A stretch of DNA of 64,000 nt from Hymenobacter rigui (GTDB lineage Bacteria > Bacteroidota > Bacteroidia > Cytophagales > Hymenobacteraceae). Position 1 is the first letter of the stretch; every line of letters begins with the position of its first letter. The notes beneath the pieces were generated by a model. The model was given only the letters and a program-made list of their open reading frames with translations. It had not been told where the DNA came from and made no database searches. The position numbers and the translations under genes were made by a program. Location: contig NZ_RWIT01000011.1 in the NCBI RefSeq assembly GCF_003944715.1, forward strand, positions 62,001-126,000. The letters are read 5' to 3'. Below are positions 54,541-63,343 of this stretch, piece by piece.

Positions 54541-56445
54541 ATGAAGCTATGGTATTGGGCATTGGTGTTATGTGTGTACCTCATATCTGTTGCTTCAGCA
54601 AGGGCTCAGACCCCACAAATTGATACGCTGTATGAGCGAGCCTGGGCCGGCGACCGGCCGGCGTTGGAGAAACTGGTACGCCTGACCCGTAGCCGGAAAC
54701 GTGTACTGTACCATATTGGTAGGCATCAGCGGAAGAGCCGTTTGGGCCTACTGGCAGCCTATGGCCTCCAGGACTTGGTGATATTCCCGCCTGATGAGCT
54801 ACCTATTAAGTCGCTCGATTTTCCGCGTGCCCATCTGGCGTTGGTACGCCGCCGCATGCCGGAGTTGCGCTACTTTCCGGCGTACAAACAATGGGGATTG
54901 AGCCGGTTGGAGGACGATTCCAGCAGCGTATATCATCTGCGAAAGCTGCCGCCGGACAAAGTGGCGGCTGAGTTGAAACAGCCGGCTTATTTACTGCGAG
55001 GTATAGCGGAAGGTCCACAGCTGGATTCCTTGTGGCACGCCCGTAGTCCGCTGTTTCTGCGGGAACTGCCCCGGTACAATTACTGGTACCGGCACAGAGG
55101 CTTCTGGGACCAGGGAATGGTGGAGTTTATGGAACGAGTAACTGGTATGCAGGTTGGTATTCTTAACCACCATGCTGATACCGTTTATGCACTAGATTAC
55201 GATACGTACGATATAGCCCTACGGAACTACACCGTTTTCTGGGCCCGGCATTATCAGCAATTCAGGTGGAACCCGCAGCGTGGTCAATTTGAATCCCCCG
55301 ACCTGGTAGTGCATCCCCGCTCCGTAGCGCAGCAGCTGCTCGACCGGATTGTCAGCCCTGATACGGCGGTGGCTTTCAATGCCTACACCACATTCATCGA
55401 GCAAAATATCCGGGTGCCGTGGCGCAACACATCTGAGCTGACAAGCTTTTTCCCTAACCGGGCGCTGCCAACATTCTGGGAAAGATTTATCCCAGGCAAA
55501 CAAGCTATGTATGCCTATCTGCGCCAGAATGATTTGCCCCTTATGCTGCCGCCGGCCCTGCAGCAGCAAAGCCTGCAGCTACTACAGCCGCTGGCTTTTG
55601 GCGTGCGTTACCACCTCGAAAACCAGCTGATTGAGCAGCTGAACCCGGAGCAGATAACCGCCTTCGAGCTGCTGATGCTGGACTACCAGCAGCATGAAGC
55701 AGCGCAGGAATCGGTGGGGCGGGTGCTGGATGTGTGGTACTCCCGAAACTGGGCCCGGATTACCAGCAGTGAGAAGCAGCTGAGCGCCTACCTCAAAAAG
55801 GTAAGCGTGTACAAAAAGCTGGGCATTGTGGGCATCAACAACAACTTCATCTACAAACTCAATACGCTGCGCGGGCAGCCGCGCCGGGCCGTGCGCCATC
55901 TGCGGGCCACGGCTTCGGATGCGGAGGTCCGGAAAGTGGCCCGTCGGGTATTGCGGCCTCATTGGTCATACCGCGCCCGGCGCACGTTCAGCCGGGTTCG
56001 GCAGGTTTCGCCACCGGCTAAACTGTATAAAGCGGATAGCCTGCGGCTGGTATTGCTGCAGCAGGGCCTGCAGGTGTACACGACGGGAAAGCTGGATGCA
56101 GCCCGCGTGGATACGGCCCTGAAGTACGACGCGCCTCTCGGGTTTGTGGGTGGCCATCTGCCCCGCGCCACCACGCTGCAGCCATTAATTCGCTTGCTGG
56201 AAGCGCACTTTCAGACCGACTTAGGCTTCGGACCGGCTTTCGGTTATTGGAACATGTCCGGCTCGCCGTCAGTAGTGCACCGGGCGCGGGCGTGGCGCTG
56301 GTACCTGCGCCAGCAGGGGCTGGTAGAGAAGGATACCGAACCCATTTCTTTCGTGCAGAAAAATAGTTTTCGTAGTCGCTCCAGCTCTACTCCTCTACGG
56401 CGCAGGCTCCGGCGGCTGAAATACTGGTGGCGTACTATGTGGTAA
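54541..56445 (+). CDS. secreted protein of unknown function, 634 residues
   Basis: From ATG 54541 it has a signal peptide (about 1-23, ending VASARAQ) and a mature part of about 610 residues dominated by Leu, Arg, Tyr and Trp helices with no membrane span, no Cys cluster and no T9SS tail. Segments include RAWAGDRPALEKLVRLTRSRK at the start, YRHRGFWDQGMVEFMERVTGMQVGIL, and a strongly basic C-terminus (RRRLRRLKYWW). I recognise no family. It is probably transcribed alone from its own TATCTTGC-type promoter. Position between a Cys-rich lipoprotein and a membrane protein gives no functional hint. Confidence 0.8.
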   Translation: MKLWYWALVLCVYLISVASARAQTPQIDTLYERAWAGDRPALEKLVRLTRSRKRVLYHIGRHQRKSRLGLLAAYGLQDLVIFPPDELPIKSLDFPRAHLALVRRRMPELRYFPAYKQWGLSRLEDDSSSVYHLRKLPPDKVAAELKQPAYLLRGIAEGPQLDSLWHARSPLFLRELPRYNYWYRHRGFWDQGMVEFMERVTGMQVGILNHHADTVYALDYDTYDIALRNYTVFWARHYQQFRWNPQRGQFESPDLVVHPRSVAQQLLDRIVSPDTAVAFNAYTTFIEQNIRVPWRNTSELTSFFPNRALPTFWERFIPGKQAMYAYLRQNDLPLMLPPALQQQSLQLLQPLAFGVRYHLENQLIEQLNPEQITAFELLMLDYQQHEAAQESVGRVLDVWYSRNWARITSSEKQLSAYLKKVSVYKKLGIVGINNNFIYKLNTLRGQPRRAVRHLRATASDAEVRKVARRVLRPHWSYRARRTFSRVRQVSPPAKLYKADSLRLVLLQQGLQVYTTGKLDAARVDTALKYDAPLGFVGGHLPRATTLQPLIRLLEAHFQTDLGFGPAFGYWNMSGSPSVVHRARAWRWYLRQQGLVEKDTEPISFVQKNSFRSRSSSTPLRRRLRRLKYWWRTMW

Positions 56446-56484
56446 CAATGCTACGAGCCCGTTACGGTGTACTGCATGCCCAAG

Positions 56485-56895
56485 CTACAGCGTAGCCACC
56501 TGCTCCGCCCGGTTCTCACGGGGGCGCTGCACCAGGTAATAGTACAGCAGAATGAAAAGGCCTGTCAGGAAAGGAATCAGGGCCAGGTGCTTGCCGGTGA
56601 TGCCGCCCCATACCCTTACCGTATCAAACCCCGCAAACTCGCTGATCATCCAGTAGGAGTTGGCCGAAATCCAGAACACGATGGCCAGGTTATGGGCCAG
56701 CTCCGCCGCAATGTTGCGGGTACGCCAGGTGATGAGCAGGGCAATGGTCAGCGTGGGGAAAATCATGCTGATGCCCAGCGGCTTCCAGATCATGCACCAG
56801 CCAATATCCTTCAGTAACCAGAACAGGATGTGCAGATTTTCCATGCGGCGGTACGGGGCCGGAATACTATAAATCTGGTCGTCGGGCTGGGGCAT
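56485..56895 (-). CDS. small polytopic membrane protein
   Basis: From ATG 56895, 136 residues with a polar N-terminus (MPQPDDQIYSIPAPYRRMENLH) and four hydrophobic segments, roughly LHILFWLLKDIGWCMIW, ISMIFPTLTIALLITW, LAIVFWISANSYWMI and LALIPFLTGLFILLYYYL. The Trp- and Lys/Asp-containing FWLLKDIGWCMIWK block is distinctive and may be a conserved function site. No known family is evident to me. Convergent with the 634-residue gene, with 39 bases between them. Confidence 0.7.
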   Translation of the reverse strand: MPQPDDQIYSIPAPYRRMENLHILFWLLKDIGWCMIWKPLGISMIFPTLTIALLITWRTRNIAAELAHNLAIVFWISANSYWMISEFAGFDTVRVWGGITGKHLALIPFLTGLFILLYYYLVQRPRENRAEQVATL

Positions 56896-57025
56896 AAGAC
56901 AGGCGAAAGCGCAAAGATACACGGCCGGGCTTCCGGGCCGCAACAGGCCGTTACGGGGCACAAATCAGCTTTTTTTGGGCACTTGCGTATGAGGGCCAGA
57001 AAGCTCCTTCGTAGCTTGCCCGTTC

Positions 57026-57730
57026 ATGACTGAATCCACCCAACACATAGCCCGGCAGATAGGTAAAGGAATTTTGTGGACCGGTGGCGGCCTGGTAGGG
57101 GCGGTGGCCGTCTACCTGGCCGCAGCCGCTGCTTTGTCGGCCGTGCCGGTAGCCGCCTCCGGCCCTCCGCCTGGCCCGCAGCAGGAAATAGAAGCCTACA
57201 TCCTCTCCAACGGTGTGCATACCGATCTGGTAGTACCGGTTCGGTCACCGCAAATGGACTGGACGCGGCTGGTACCTTACACCGATACGCCGGCCGCTGA
57301 CAGTTCCATGCAGTTTATTGGGTTTGGGTGGGGCGACAAGGGGTTTTACCTGGATACGCCCACCTGGGCTGAACTCAAGCCCAGCACCGCCGTGAAAGCC
57401 ATGTTCTGGCTGAGTACCACGGCCATGCACACCACGTTCCATCATCGCCCTACGGTAGGCCCCGACTGCGTCCGGCTGCACCTGAGCCCGGCCGACTATG
57501 CCCGCTTGATTGTCTTCATCAAGGCTAGTTTTGAATACGATGCGCAGGACCATCCATTGCATATTGCCGGCCACAGCTACGGCCGGCATGATGCCTTTTA
57601 CGAAGCCAGACGCACCTACAACCTGTTCTACACCTGCAACACCTGGGCCAACAACGGGCTGAAAGCGGCCGGGCAGAAAGCGGCACTCTGGACGCCCTTC
57701 GATTTCGGTATCTTCTGGCAGTACCGCTAG
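57026..57730 (+). CDS. DUF2459 / TIGR02117-family protein
   Basis: A 234-residue protein with one N-terminal membrane segment (about 13-43) and a domain with ILSNGVHTDLVVPV, FGWGDKGFYLDTPTW and the terminal FYTCNTWANNGLKAAGQKAALWTPFDFGIFW. These three blocks match the family first noted beside urease genes in some bacteria. The conserved Cys in TCNTW and the His in VHTD suggest a catalytic site, but no activity is established. The upstream TAGCTTGC at 57012-57019 could be a -7 box with nearly no leader. Carbonic anhydrase follows 65 bases downstream. Confidence 0.85.
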   Translation: MTESTQHIARQIGKGILWTGGGLVGAVAVYLAAAAALSAVPVAASGPPPGPQQEIEAYILSNGVHTDLVVPVRSPQMDWTRLVPYTDTPAADSSMQFIGFGWGDKGFYLDTPTWAELKPSTAVKAMFWLSTTAMHTTFHHRPTVGPDCVRLHLSPADYARLIVFIKASFEYDAQDHPLHIAGHSYGRHDAFYEARRTYNLFYTCNTWANNGLKAAGQKAALWTPFDFGIFWQYR

Positions 57731-57795
57731 CCTAAAATGACGTTTTAAGCTCGTTTTAACACCGCTAAAACTACTTCAACCGTACAATCGATCAT

Positions 57796-58500
57796 ATGAC
57801 GACCTACGACGAAATCTTCGAGAATAACCGCCAATGGGTGAGCACCAAAACCGGCTCCAATGCCGATTTTCTGCGCCAGCTCGCCGCCGACCAGAAGCCG
57901 GATTACCTGTACATCGGGTGCAGCGACTCGCGCGTAACGGCTGAGGACCTAATGGGCGTGGCTCCGGGCGAGGTATTTGTACACCGCAACATTGCCAATT
58001 TGGTCAATAACATTGACCTGAATGCCACCTCGGTAATTGAGTACGCCGTTGCTCACCTGGGCGTGAAGCACATTGTTGTGTGCGGCCACTATGGCTGTGG
58101 TGGCGTGAAAGCCGCCATGCAGTCCAAGGACCTGGGCCTGCTGAACCCCTGGCTGCGGAACATTCGCGACGTGTACCGCCTGCACCAAGCCGAGCTGGAC
58201 GCCATTGAAGATGTGGATGTTCGCTACGACCGACTGGTGGAGCTGAACGTGCAGGAGCAGTGCGTAAACGTAATCAAGATGGCTGTGGTGCAGCAGAAGT
58301 ACCTGGCAAACAAATACCCCACGGTACACGGCTGGGTGTTTGACTTGAAAACCGGCTTGCTGAAAGACCTGAAGCTGGACTTCGAGGAGATTCTGCACAG
58401 CATCCAGGAAATTTACAACCTCGGTGACGAGCCAATGTATACCGCCAGTGGCACTCCCGCTGAGGAAATCAGCGAGGCCAAAGATGAAGCTCAGCGCTAG
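57796..58500 (+). CDS. beta-class carbonic anhydrase
   Basis: A 234-residue cytosolic zinc enzyme interconverting CO2 and bicarbonate. Zinc ligands Cys42 in GCSDSRV, with the Asp44-Arg46 dyad, and His98 and Cys101 in HYGCGG; VFVHRNIANLV follows the first motif. No signal peptide. It supplies bicarbonate for carboxylation, for example acetyl-CoA carboxylase upstream of FabD. The C-terminal 30 residues extend past the usual core. It stands after the DUF2459 gene on the same strand, possibly separate. Confidence 0.94.
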   Translation: MTTYDEIFENNRQWVSTKTGSNADFLRQLAADQKPDYLYIGCSDSRVTAEDLMGVAPGEVFVHRNIANLVNNIDLNATSVIEYAVAHLGVKHIVVCGHYGCGGVKAAMQSKDLGLLNPWLRNIRDVYRLHQAELDAIEDVDVRYDRLVELNVQEQCVNVIKMAVVQQKYLANKYPTVHGWVFDLKTGLLKDLKLDFEEILHSIQEIYNLGDEPMYTASGTPAEEISEAKDEAQR

Positions 58501-58537
58501 GTTAGCGAGCTGCTATTCGGCTTCTTAACAAAAGAAA

Positions 58538-58575
58538 TCCGGCTGCTTTCGGGTAGCGCACCGAAAGCAGCCGGA
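58538..58575 (-). terminator. terminator of the small minus-strand gene
   Basis: A perfect 15-bp stem (58538-58552 with 58561-58575), 8-base loop. On the minus strand it is followed by TTTCTTTT, so it most likely terminates the gene ending at 58600; it lies between convergent genes and may act on both. Confidence 0.8.
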
Positions 58576-58599
58576 ATAAGAGGAATCAATAAAACGGGC

Positions 58600-58848
58600 T
58601 TAATTGAGCCACACCTGAGCCACCGGCTCAAAGCGGTATTTGGCGAAGGCTCCATAGGGCTGCTCCGCATAGAAGCCTAGCACATGCACCTGAAGCTCTC
58701 CGGTGCGGGCATGGCGTCGCATCTGAATGGGATACACCTGGCCATTGGTAGGCCAGTCTCCGATGTGGTCAACAGGGCGTCGGGTGGCATCTACACACCG
58801 GGCAAACTGCTGGAGTGGAAGAGGAACGGGAAGCTGTGTTTTTGACAT
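58600..58848 (-). CDS. small protein of unknown function, 82 residues
   Basis: From ATG 58848 the product is 82 residues, beginning MSKTQLPVPLPLQQFARCVDATR, with IQMRRHARTGELQVHVLGFYAEQPYGAFAKYRFEPVAQVWL making a likely beta-rich core. No signal peptide, membrane segment or known motif. An in-frame TTG two codons upstream is not preferred. The codon use and the strong terminator directly downstream support it as a real gene. Confidence 0.55.
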   Translation of the reverse strand: MSKTQLPVPLPLQQFARCVDATRRPVDHIGDWPTNGQVYPIQMRRHARTGELQVHVLGFYAEQPYGAFAKYRFEPVAQVWLN

Positions 58849-59075
58849 ATCCAAAGATACGCATATTACAGCTTTTAACTAAAGAAATTGGCGAAAAAAT
58901 ATGCTGGATAAATCCCTGGATAAGGGCTTTAGGTTAAGCTAAATTGTGTTTTTGGGTGGTTTAATTCGGGTTTGTGCTATTGCCTGTCTAATGTGTTGCA
59001 GTGATTCTTACTCATTGCCTCGTGCTAATCGAGTTAGTAGCTGTGCTGTGGTTGACAGCTATTCAGTTCCATACT

Positions 59076-61889
59076 TTAGAGCTTTTCCAGTCGCACCCGG
59101 TATTCACCATCCGGACACCGGACACTTATGATATACAGGCCCGTCGGGTACTCACGCAGATCCAGTTCCTTTTTGGTGCCCGGCATAGAATACGACGCCA
59201 GAACCTGACCTACCATAGATAGTATCTGCACAGTTGCGGGGCTTGCGGGCACGGTAAGGCGCACTATTCCGGTAGTTGGGTTCGGATACAGAGTCAGGCC
59301 TGTCACCGCCGCAGATCGGGTAGGCAGTAGTTGCTGATACCGGGTAGCGGCGGCATCGGCGGCCTGCTGCAACTGTGCCAGGCTGGGGGCAGCCAGTACG
59401 GCAAAGGCCACCACCGCCGAATCAGCCGGGGCCAAGTAGGGGAGAGTACCTCCCACAACCTGCGAGGCATCTGTAGCCGTGAGCAGCCGGGCCGTTTGGG
59501 TTCCGCTGCTAAGGGCCAGGAATTTTTCGGCCGAGCTGAATCCATCGGCCAGCCGAATGGGTGAGCCAACCGGGGCCTGGTTGTCGAGGGCGTAGGCTGT
59601 CACCTGTCCGCCGGCCAAGTGACGCAGCCCGGTGTATACGCGCGGGGCTGCCGGATCATAGAGGTACTGCATGCGGCGGGCGGCATCCCATTCCACCGCA
59701 TTCCGGCCTGGTTCACCGGGCAGGTCCCAATCCATAAACAGTCCGGCGTGCAGCGTCTTGAGTGTGTCAGATGTGAGGTTGGTAATGTGGTACTCTAGTA
59801 GCACATAGTCGCGGTGCGGGGCAGTTGCCCAGGCATAGGCCTGCTGCCGCACGCGTACCCCCACGGTGCGGCTCTGCGTCAGGGCCGGTAGCGAATCACG
59901 TAGTACCCCTACAGCTTCCTGGTCGGCCCGGAGCAGGCGGGTGCGGAGCTGGGTGCGTACCAACGTCTGAAAGTCGGTGTCGGCATCGCGCCGGTCGTTG
60001 CGCACATTATCCGAAACCCGAGTAGCGGAAGTAGCCAGCAATAATCCTCCCTCCGACAGCAGCGGCGGCCCCTGCCGGTAGCTGACGCCTTCACCGGCAT
60101 CGGAGCTCAGTCCGTCGTACCCGATGTTGCCCCGGCTGGTGAGGGTAAGGGCCAGGTTGCCCGCGTTCAGCACGACATAGTCGGGGTTGAGCACGAGGGT
60201 TTCGTATTGGTCTTCCTGATACCCGGAGGCCACGTCCTGCAGCCGGTACCGGAGTACAGCTTTGGTATTGAGCGGAGCACCGGCGGCCACGGCCAGCCGG
60301 AACGGCGCTGCCGAGTTGGCACGCTGCTCCAGCGTAACCAGCGGCCCGGCCGCAAACGTGCCCTGCCGTACCAGCAGATGCGGCGACAACGAGGTAAGCG
60401 TCACGGTGAGGTTGCTGATGGGCTGCAGCAGATTCTGCACCTGCACAGCAAGGCGTAGCGTGTCGCCGGGAGCATAGGCCCGCTGGGCCGGAGCAAACGT
60501 GCGCGCCATTACCCGGGCCGAGTGCTGCCCGGCTTCGGTTACGGCCCGCAGCACGTTCAGGCGGCCCGAGCCGATGCGGCCGACGTAAGCGGCATTACCA
60601 GGTAGAGCATCAATATTATCGGTGGTGCGTCGCAGCTGGGCGGCTATCTGCGCCGCATTGTACTGTGGAAACCGCGTCCGGACCAGCCCGGCGGCTCCGG
60701 CCACCAGCGGGGCCGCAAACGACGAACCGCCCACCGCGAAGTAGTCCGAATCGGAATTGCCAAGCGTGGTCAGAATCTGGGTGCCGGGAGCCGATAAGTC
60801 TATACGGCGGCTGAAGGTGGCGTTTGTGCTCCGCTCATCGGTAGGCGTAAGCATGGCTACAGACAGCACATGGTCGTAGCTGGCGGGGTAAAATTCGAGG
60901 TCGGCGGGGGTGTTGCCGGCCGCAGCTACTATCACTGCATCGTGGTTGATGGCCGCATAGGTAATAACATCCTGCTCAAACTGGGAGCGGCCCCCAACCC
61001 CGCCCCACGACAGGTTGATGATCTGGCAACCATGGTCGGCAGCGTACACAATGGCTTCGTAGCCGGCGAAAGCGCCGGTGGCAGTGCCACTGGGGTAAAT
61101 CTTGAGAGGCATAAACCGGCACCGGAACCCCACGCCGGCAATGCCTTTGCCATTGTCGGCGGCGGCGGCGGCACAGCCCGCTACCAGAATGCCGTGCACG
61201 CTGTTGGCTTCGCGGGTGGGGTCGTTGTCGTTGTCGGCGAAATCCCATCCGTAATAGTTGTCGACGTACCCATCCTGGTCGTTGTCAATACCATCAATCG
61301 GGTCACGGCGGTTTACCTGAATCTGCCGGGCCAGGTCCTCATGGGTGAGGCGAGTGCCACCGTCAATAATGGCAATGGTCAGGCTGGTGTCTCCCCTGGT
61401 AACATCCCAGGCACGGTAGGCACGGATGTTTTTGAGGTGATACTGTCCGCCGGCCCGGGTAGAGTCGGCCAGCGGGTCGTTCGGCTGGTACAGTGGCGGG
61501 TACGCATAGAGCGGCTCGGCATACGCCACAGTGCCGGTTTTGCGCAATACCTGGCAGGCGGCCTCCACAGACACGGACTCCGGTAGCTGTACTTCAAACA
61601 CCCGCGACAGGTCAACCGCGCCGGGCTGGTCGGGGGAGGGTGGGCGGCTATGCGGAAACTTGGGATGTATCTGCCGGATCTGCAGTTGCTGCAACGCCGC
61701 TTCCAGCGCCGGGAGGCCGACCGGCGTAGTACGGCCGGGCAGTAGTTTCAGGACCACCCGGCCGGGCTGCACCGTTTTAGTGTATGCCGCACCGGGGAGT
61801 TGCTGGGCCGGGGCCAAGAATGTGCTGCTCAGCAGCAGGCTACACAGCAACAGGCGGTGCAGGAAGAAGCGGGGTAGGAGTAGCAGCAT
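59076..61889 (-). CDS. subtilisin-like serine protease (S8), T9SS-exported
   Basis: A 937-residue secreted protease. Signal peptide ends FLAPAQ (about 29), followed by an inhibitor-like propeptide (about 35-130). The S8 catalytic triad is Asp176 (IAIIDGGT), His232 (SVHGILVAG) and Ser390 (GGSSFAAP), with oxyanion Asn326 in AAAGN. FRCRFMPLKIYPSG and INLSWGGVGG are also typical. After about residue 430 come beta-rich domains, then the C-terminal type A sorting tail LTLYPNPTTGIVRL to VRLEKL. A cell-surface or extracellular peptidase. Convergent with nothing; it lies downstream of an AT-poor intergenic stretch. Confidence 0.93.
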   Translation of the reverse strand: MLLLLPRFFLHRLLLCSLLLSSTFLAPAQQLPGAAYTKTVQPGRVVLKLLPGRTTPVGLPALEAALQQLQIRQIHPKFPHSRPPSPDQPGAVDLSRVFEVQLPESVSVEAACQVLRKTGTVAYAEPLYAYPPLYQPNDPLADSTRAGGQYHLKNIRAYRAWDVTRGDTSLTIAIIDGGTRLTHEDLARQIQVNRRDPIDGIDNDQDGYVDNYYGWDFADNDNDPTREANSVHGILVAGCAAAAADNGKGIAGVGFRCRFMPLKIYPSGTATGAFAGYEAIVYAADHGCQIINLSWGGVGGRSQFEQDVITYAAINHDAVIVAAAGNTPADLEFYPASYDHVLSVAMLTPTDERSTNATFSRRIDLSAPGTQILTTLGNSDSDYFAVGGSSFAAPLVAGAAGLVRTRFPQYNAAQIAAQLRRTTDNIDALPGNAAYVGRIGSGRLNVLRAVTEAGQHSARVMARTFAPAQRAYAPGDTLRLAVQVQNLLQPISNLTVTLTSLSPHLLVRQGTFAAGPLVTLEQRANSAAPFRLAVAAGAPLNTKAVLRYRLQDVASGYQEDQYETLVLNPDYVVLNAGNLALTLTSRGNIGYDGLSSDAGEGVSYRQGPPLLSEGGLLLATSATRVSDNVRNDRRDADTDFQTLVRTQLRTRLLRADQEAVGVLRDSLPALTQSRTVGVRVRQQAYAWATAPHRDYVLLEYHITNLTSDTLKTLHAGLFMDWDLPGEPGRNAVEWDAARRMQYLYDPAAPRVYTGLRHLAGGQVTAYALDNQAPVGSPIRLADGFSSAEKFLALSSGTQTARLLTATDASQVVGGTLPYLAPADSAVVAFAVLAAPSLAQLQQAADAAATRYQQLLPTRSAAVTGLTLYPNPTTGIVRLTVPASPATVQILSMVGQVLASYSMPGTKKELDLREYPTGLYIISVRCPDGEYRVRLEKL

Positions 61890-62105
61890 ACGAAATAGGA
61901 AAAGGGCGATACATGCGCAACGGCCACCACTTCTGCATACGCAGTTGCCGTGGTCAGCCGTTCAGAAAGTTAGTCGGTAAAGATACTTCCTCGGTTACAC
62001 GGGTTTTGCCGGGTTTCGACCAACCAACGTGCCGGCTCTGTCATTCGGCCGCCTTCACTTCCGAAAACCATTATGCGTTTGAGCATTCCTGCAATCAGAA
62101 AGCAA

Positions 62106-62141
62106 AAAAGCCCGGCTGCTGAACAGCAGAACCGGGCTTTT
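62106..62141. terminator. hairpin terminator, 62106-62141
   Basis: A stem AAAAGCCCGG/CCGGGCTTTT with a second inner CTGCTG/CAGCAG stem, T-rich on both sides. It lies 47 bases after the minus-strand lipoprotein stop at 62188 and inside the 298-base gap 61890-62187, in which I otherwise see only weak TAnnTTTA/TAnnTTTC-like boxes near 61965-61985 for the subtilase. Confidence 0.75.
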
Positions 62142-62187
62142 CTAAGTGCCATAATACTGGCAGGCTACAACGTATGGGCCGGAGCGC

Positions 62188-62451
62188 TTAGCGGGGCTTG
62201 GCGTACTTATACTTTTTTGGGGCATTCACCGTGCGGTACTTGTACGGGTCGTTGGCATTTGGGTCAATGTTGAGGCCCAGGCCAATGGGCTTACGCTCCT
62301 TGCGGAAGCGGGCCTTATTGTTGCCGCGTCTGGTGCGGTCCATCGAAACGGTGCCGTAACGGCTGGGGCGCTCCATCATTTTGTCTTCGCTGGAGCACGA
62401 AGTGCCCGCCAGCAGCAAGGCACAGGCAGACAGGAGTAGGTAATTTTTCAT
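62188..62451 (-). CDS. small basic lipoprotein of unknown function
   Basis: From ATG 62451, 87 residues: signal MKNYLLLSACALLLAGTSC (lipobox GTSC, Cys19), then SSEDKMMERPSRYGTVSMDRTRRGNNKARFRKERKPIGLGLNIDPNANDPYKYRTVNAPKKYKYAKPR-type sequence, rich in Arg, Lys, Tyr and Pro. No domain recognised; the tail could bind an acidic surface such as LPS or peptidoglycan. The longer frame to 62535 starts without a signal peptide and was rejected. Upstream neighbour is the LytTR regulator on the same strand. Confidence 0.7.
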   Translation of the reverse strand: MKNYLLLSACALLLAGTSCSSEDKMMERPSRYGTVSMDRTRRGNNKARFRKERKPIGLGLNIDPNANDPYKYRTVNAPKKYKYAKPR

Positions 62452-62580
62452 CAGAGAACGGTGGCGAGTGAAGGAGCAGTTGCTTACCGAAACAAGGCAG
62501 CACGTACTACGCCTGTGTACTCCAATGAAACCCAAAAGGATACATCTGCCGCGGAATAATACCGGACTTTCGGCGGGGTG

Positions 62581-63333
62581 TTATAAGCTCAGCATCTCCC
62601 GGAACCGTGCCGACTGCTGCCGGGAAACTTCCACCTCTGGGCCACCCCCGCGCAACTTGATTTTGAGCGTGTTGCTGAACCAGGGCTCAATGCTTTCCAC
62701 CCATTTCAGATTGATGATCTGCTGACGGTTGGCCCGGAAAAACACGCGTGGGTCCAGGCGCTGCTCCAGGTGTTGCAGGGTACGCGGAATCAGGGGGCGG
62801 TGCTGCTCAAAGTAAATCTGGGTGTAGCTGCCGTTGATTTCAAACAGCCGGATATCGGAGAGGCGCACAAACCAGCACCGTTCCCCGTCTTTCACAAATA
62901 CCTGGTCGTGTTCAGTGAGCGGAGCCACGGGTGCTTCCTCCGCCTCGGGACCAGCCACTGCAACTGCCACCGGAGCGGGTACCATCAGCTTGGCGCGGGC
63001 TTTGGACAAAGCAGAAGTCAATCGGTTTTCCTGAATGGGCTTCAGCAGATAATCCAAGGCATTTACCTCAAATGCCTGCAGCGCATATTCATCGTAAGCC
63101 GTGGTGAAGATGACGTGCGGAGCCGTCTCCAGGGAAGCCAGCAGCTCAAACCCGGTTTCGCCGGGCATGTGAATATCCAGAAACAGCAGGTCGGGCTGCA
63201 GCTCGTGCAGCAGAGTACGGGCTTCCTGCGCGTGGCGGGCTTCGCCTACTACCGTAACTTCCGGAAAGGCCTGCAGCAGGTGGCGCAGTTCCGTGCGCGC
63301 CAGGCGCGAATCATCAACAAGAAGGGCATTCAT
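62581..63333 (-). CDS. LytTR-family response regulator (second)
   Basis: From ATG 63333, 250 residues: receiver domain (about 1-115) with Asp7-Asp8, phospho-acceptor Asp53 in LFLDIHMPG, TTAYDEYALQAFEVNALDYLLKP; an Ala/Pro/Val-rich linker (about 125-150), and a C-terminal LytTR domain with LFEINGSYTQIYF and FFRANRQQIINL. It follows the LytS-type kinase by 10 bases on the same strand, so the pair is a classic LytS/LytR-like system. Upstream sequence to 63378 starts without homology-like content. Confidence 0.92.
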   Translation of the reverse strand: MNALLVDDSRLARTELRHLLQAFPEVTVVGEARHAQEARTLLHELQPDLLFLDIHMPGETGFELLASLETAPHVIFTTAYDEYALQAFEVNALDYLLKPIQENRLTSALSKARAKLMVPAPVAVAVAGPEAEEAPVAPLTEHDQVFVKDGERCWFVRLSDIRLFEINGSYTQIYFEQHRPLIPRTLQHLEQRLDPRVFFRANRQQIINLKWVESIEPWFSNTLKIKLRGGGPEVEVSRQQSARFREMLSL

Positions 63334-63343
63334 GGTACCAGGG

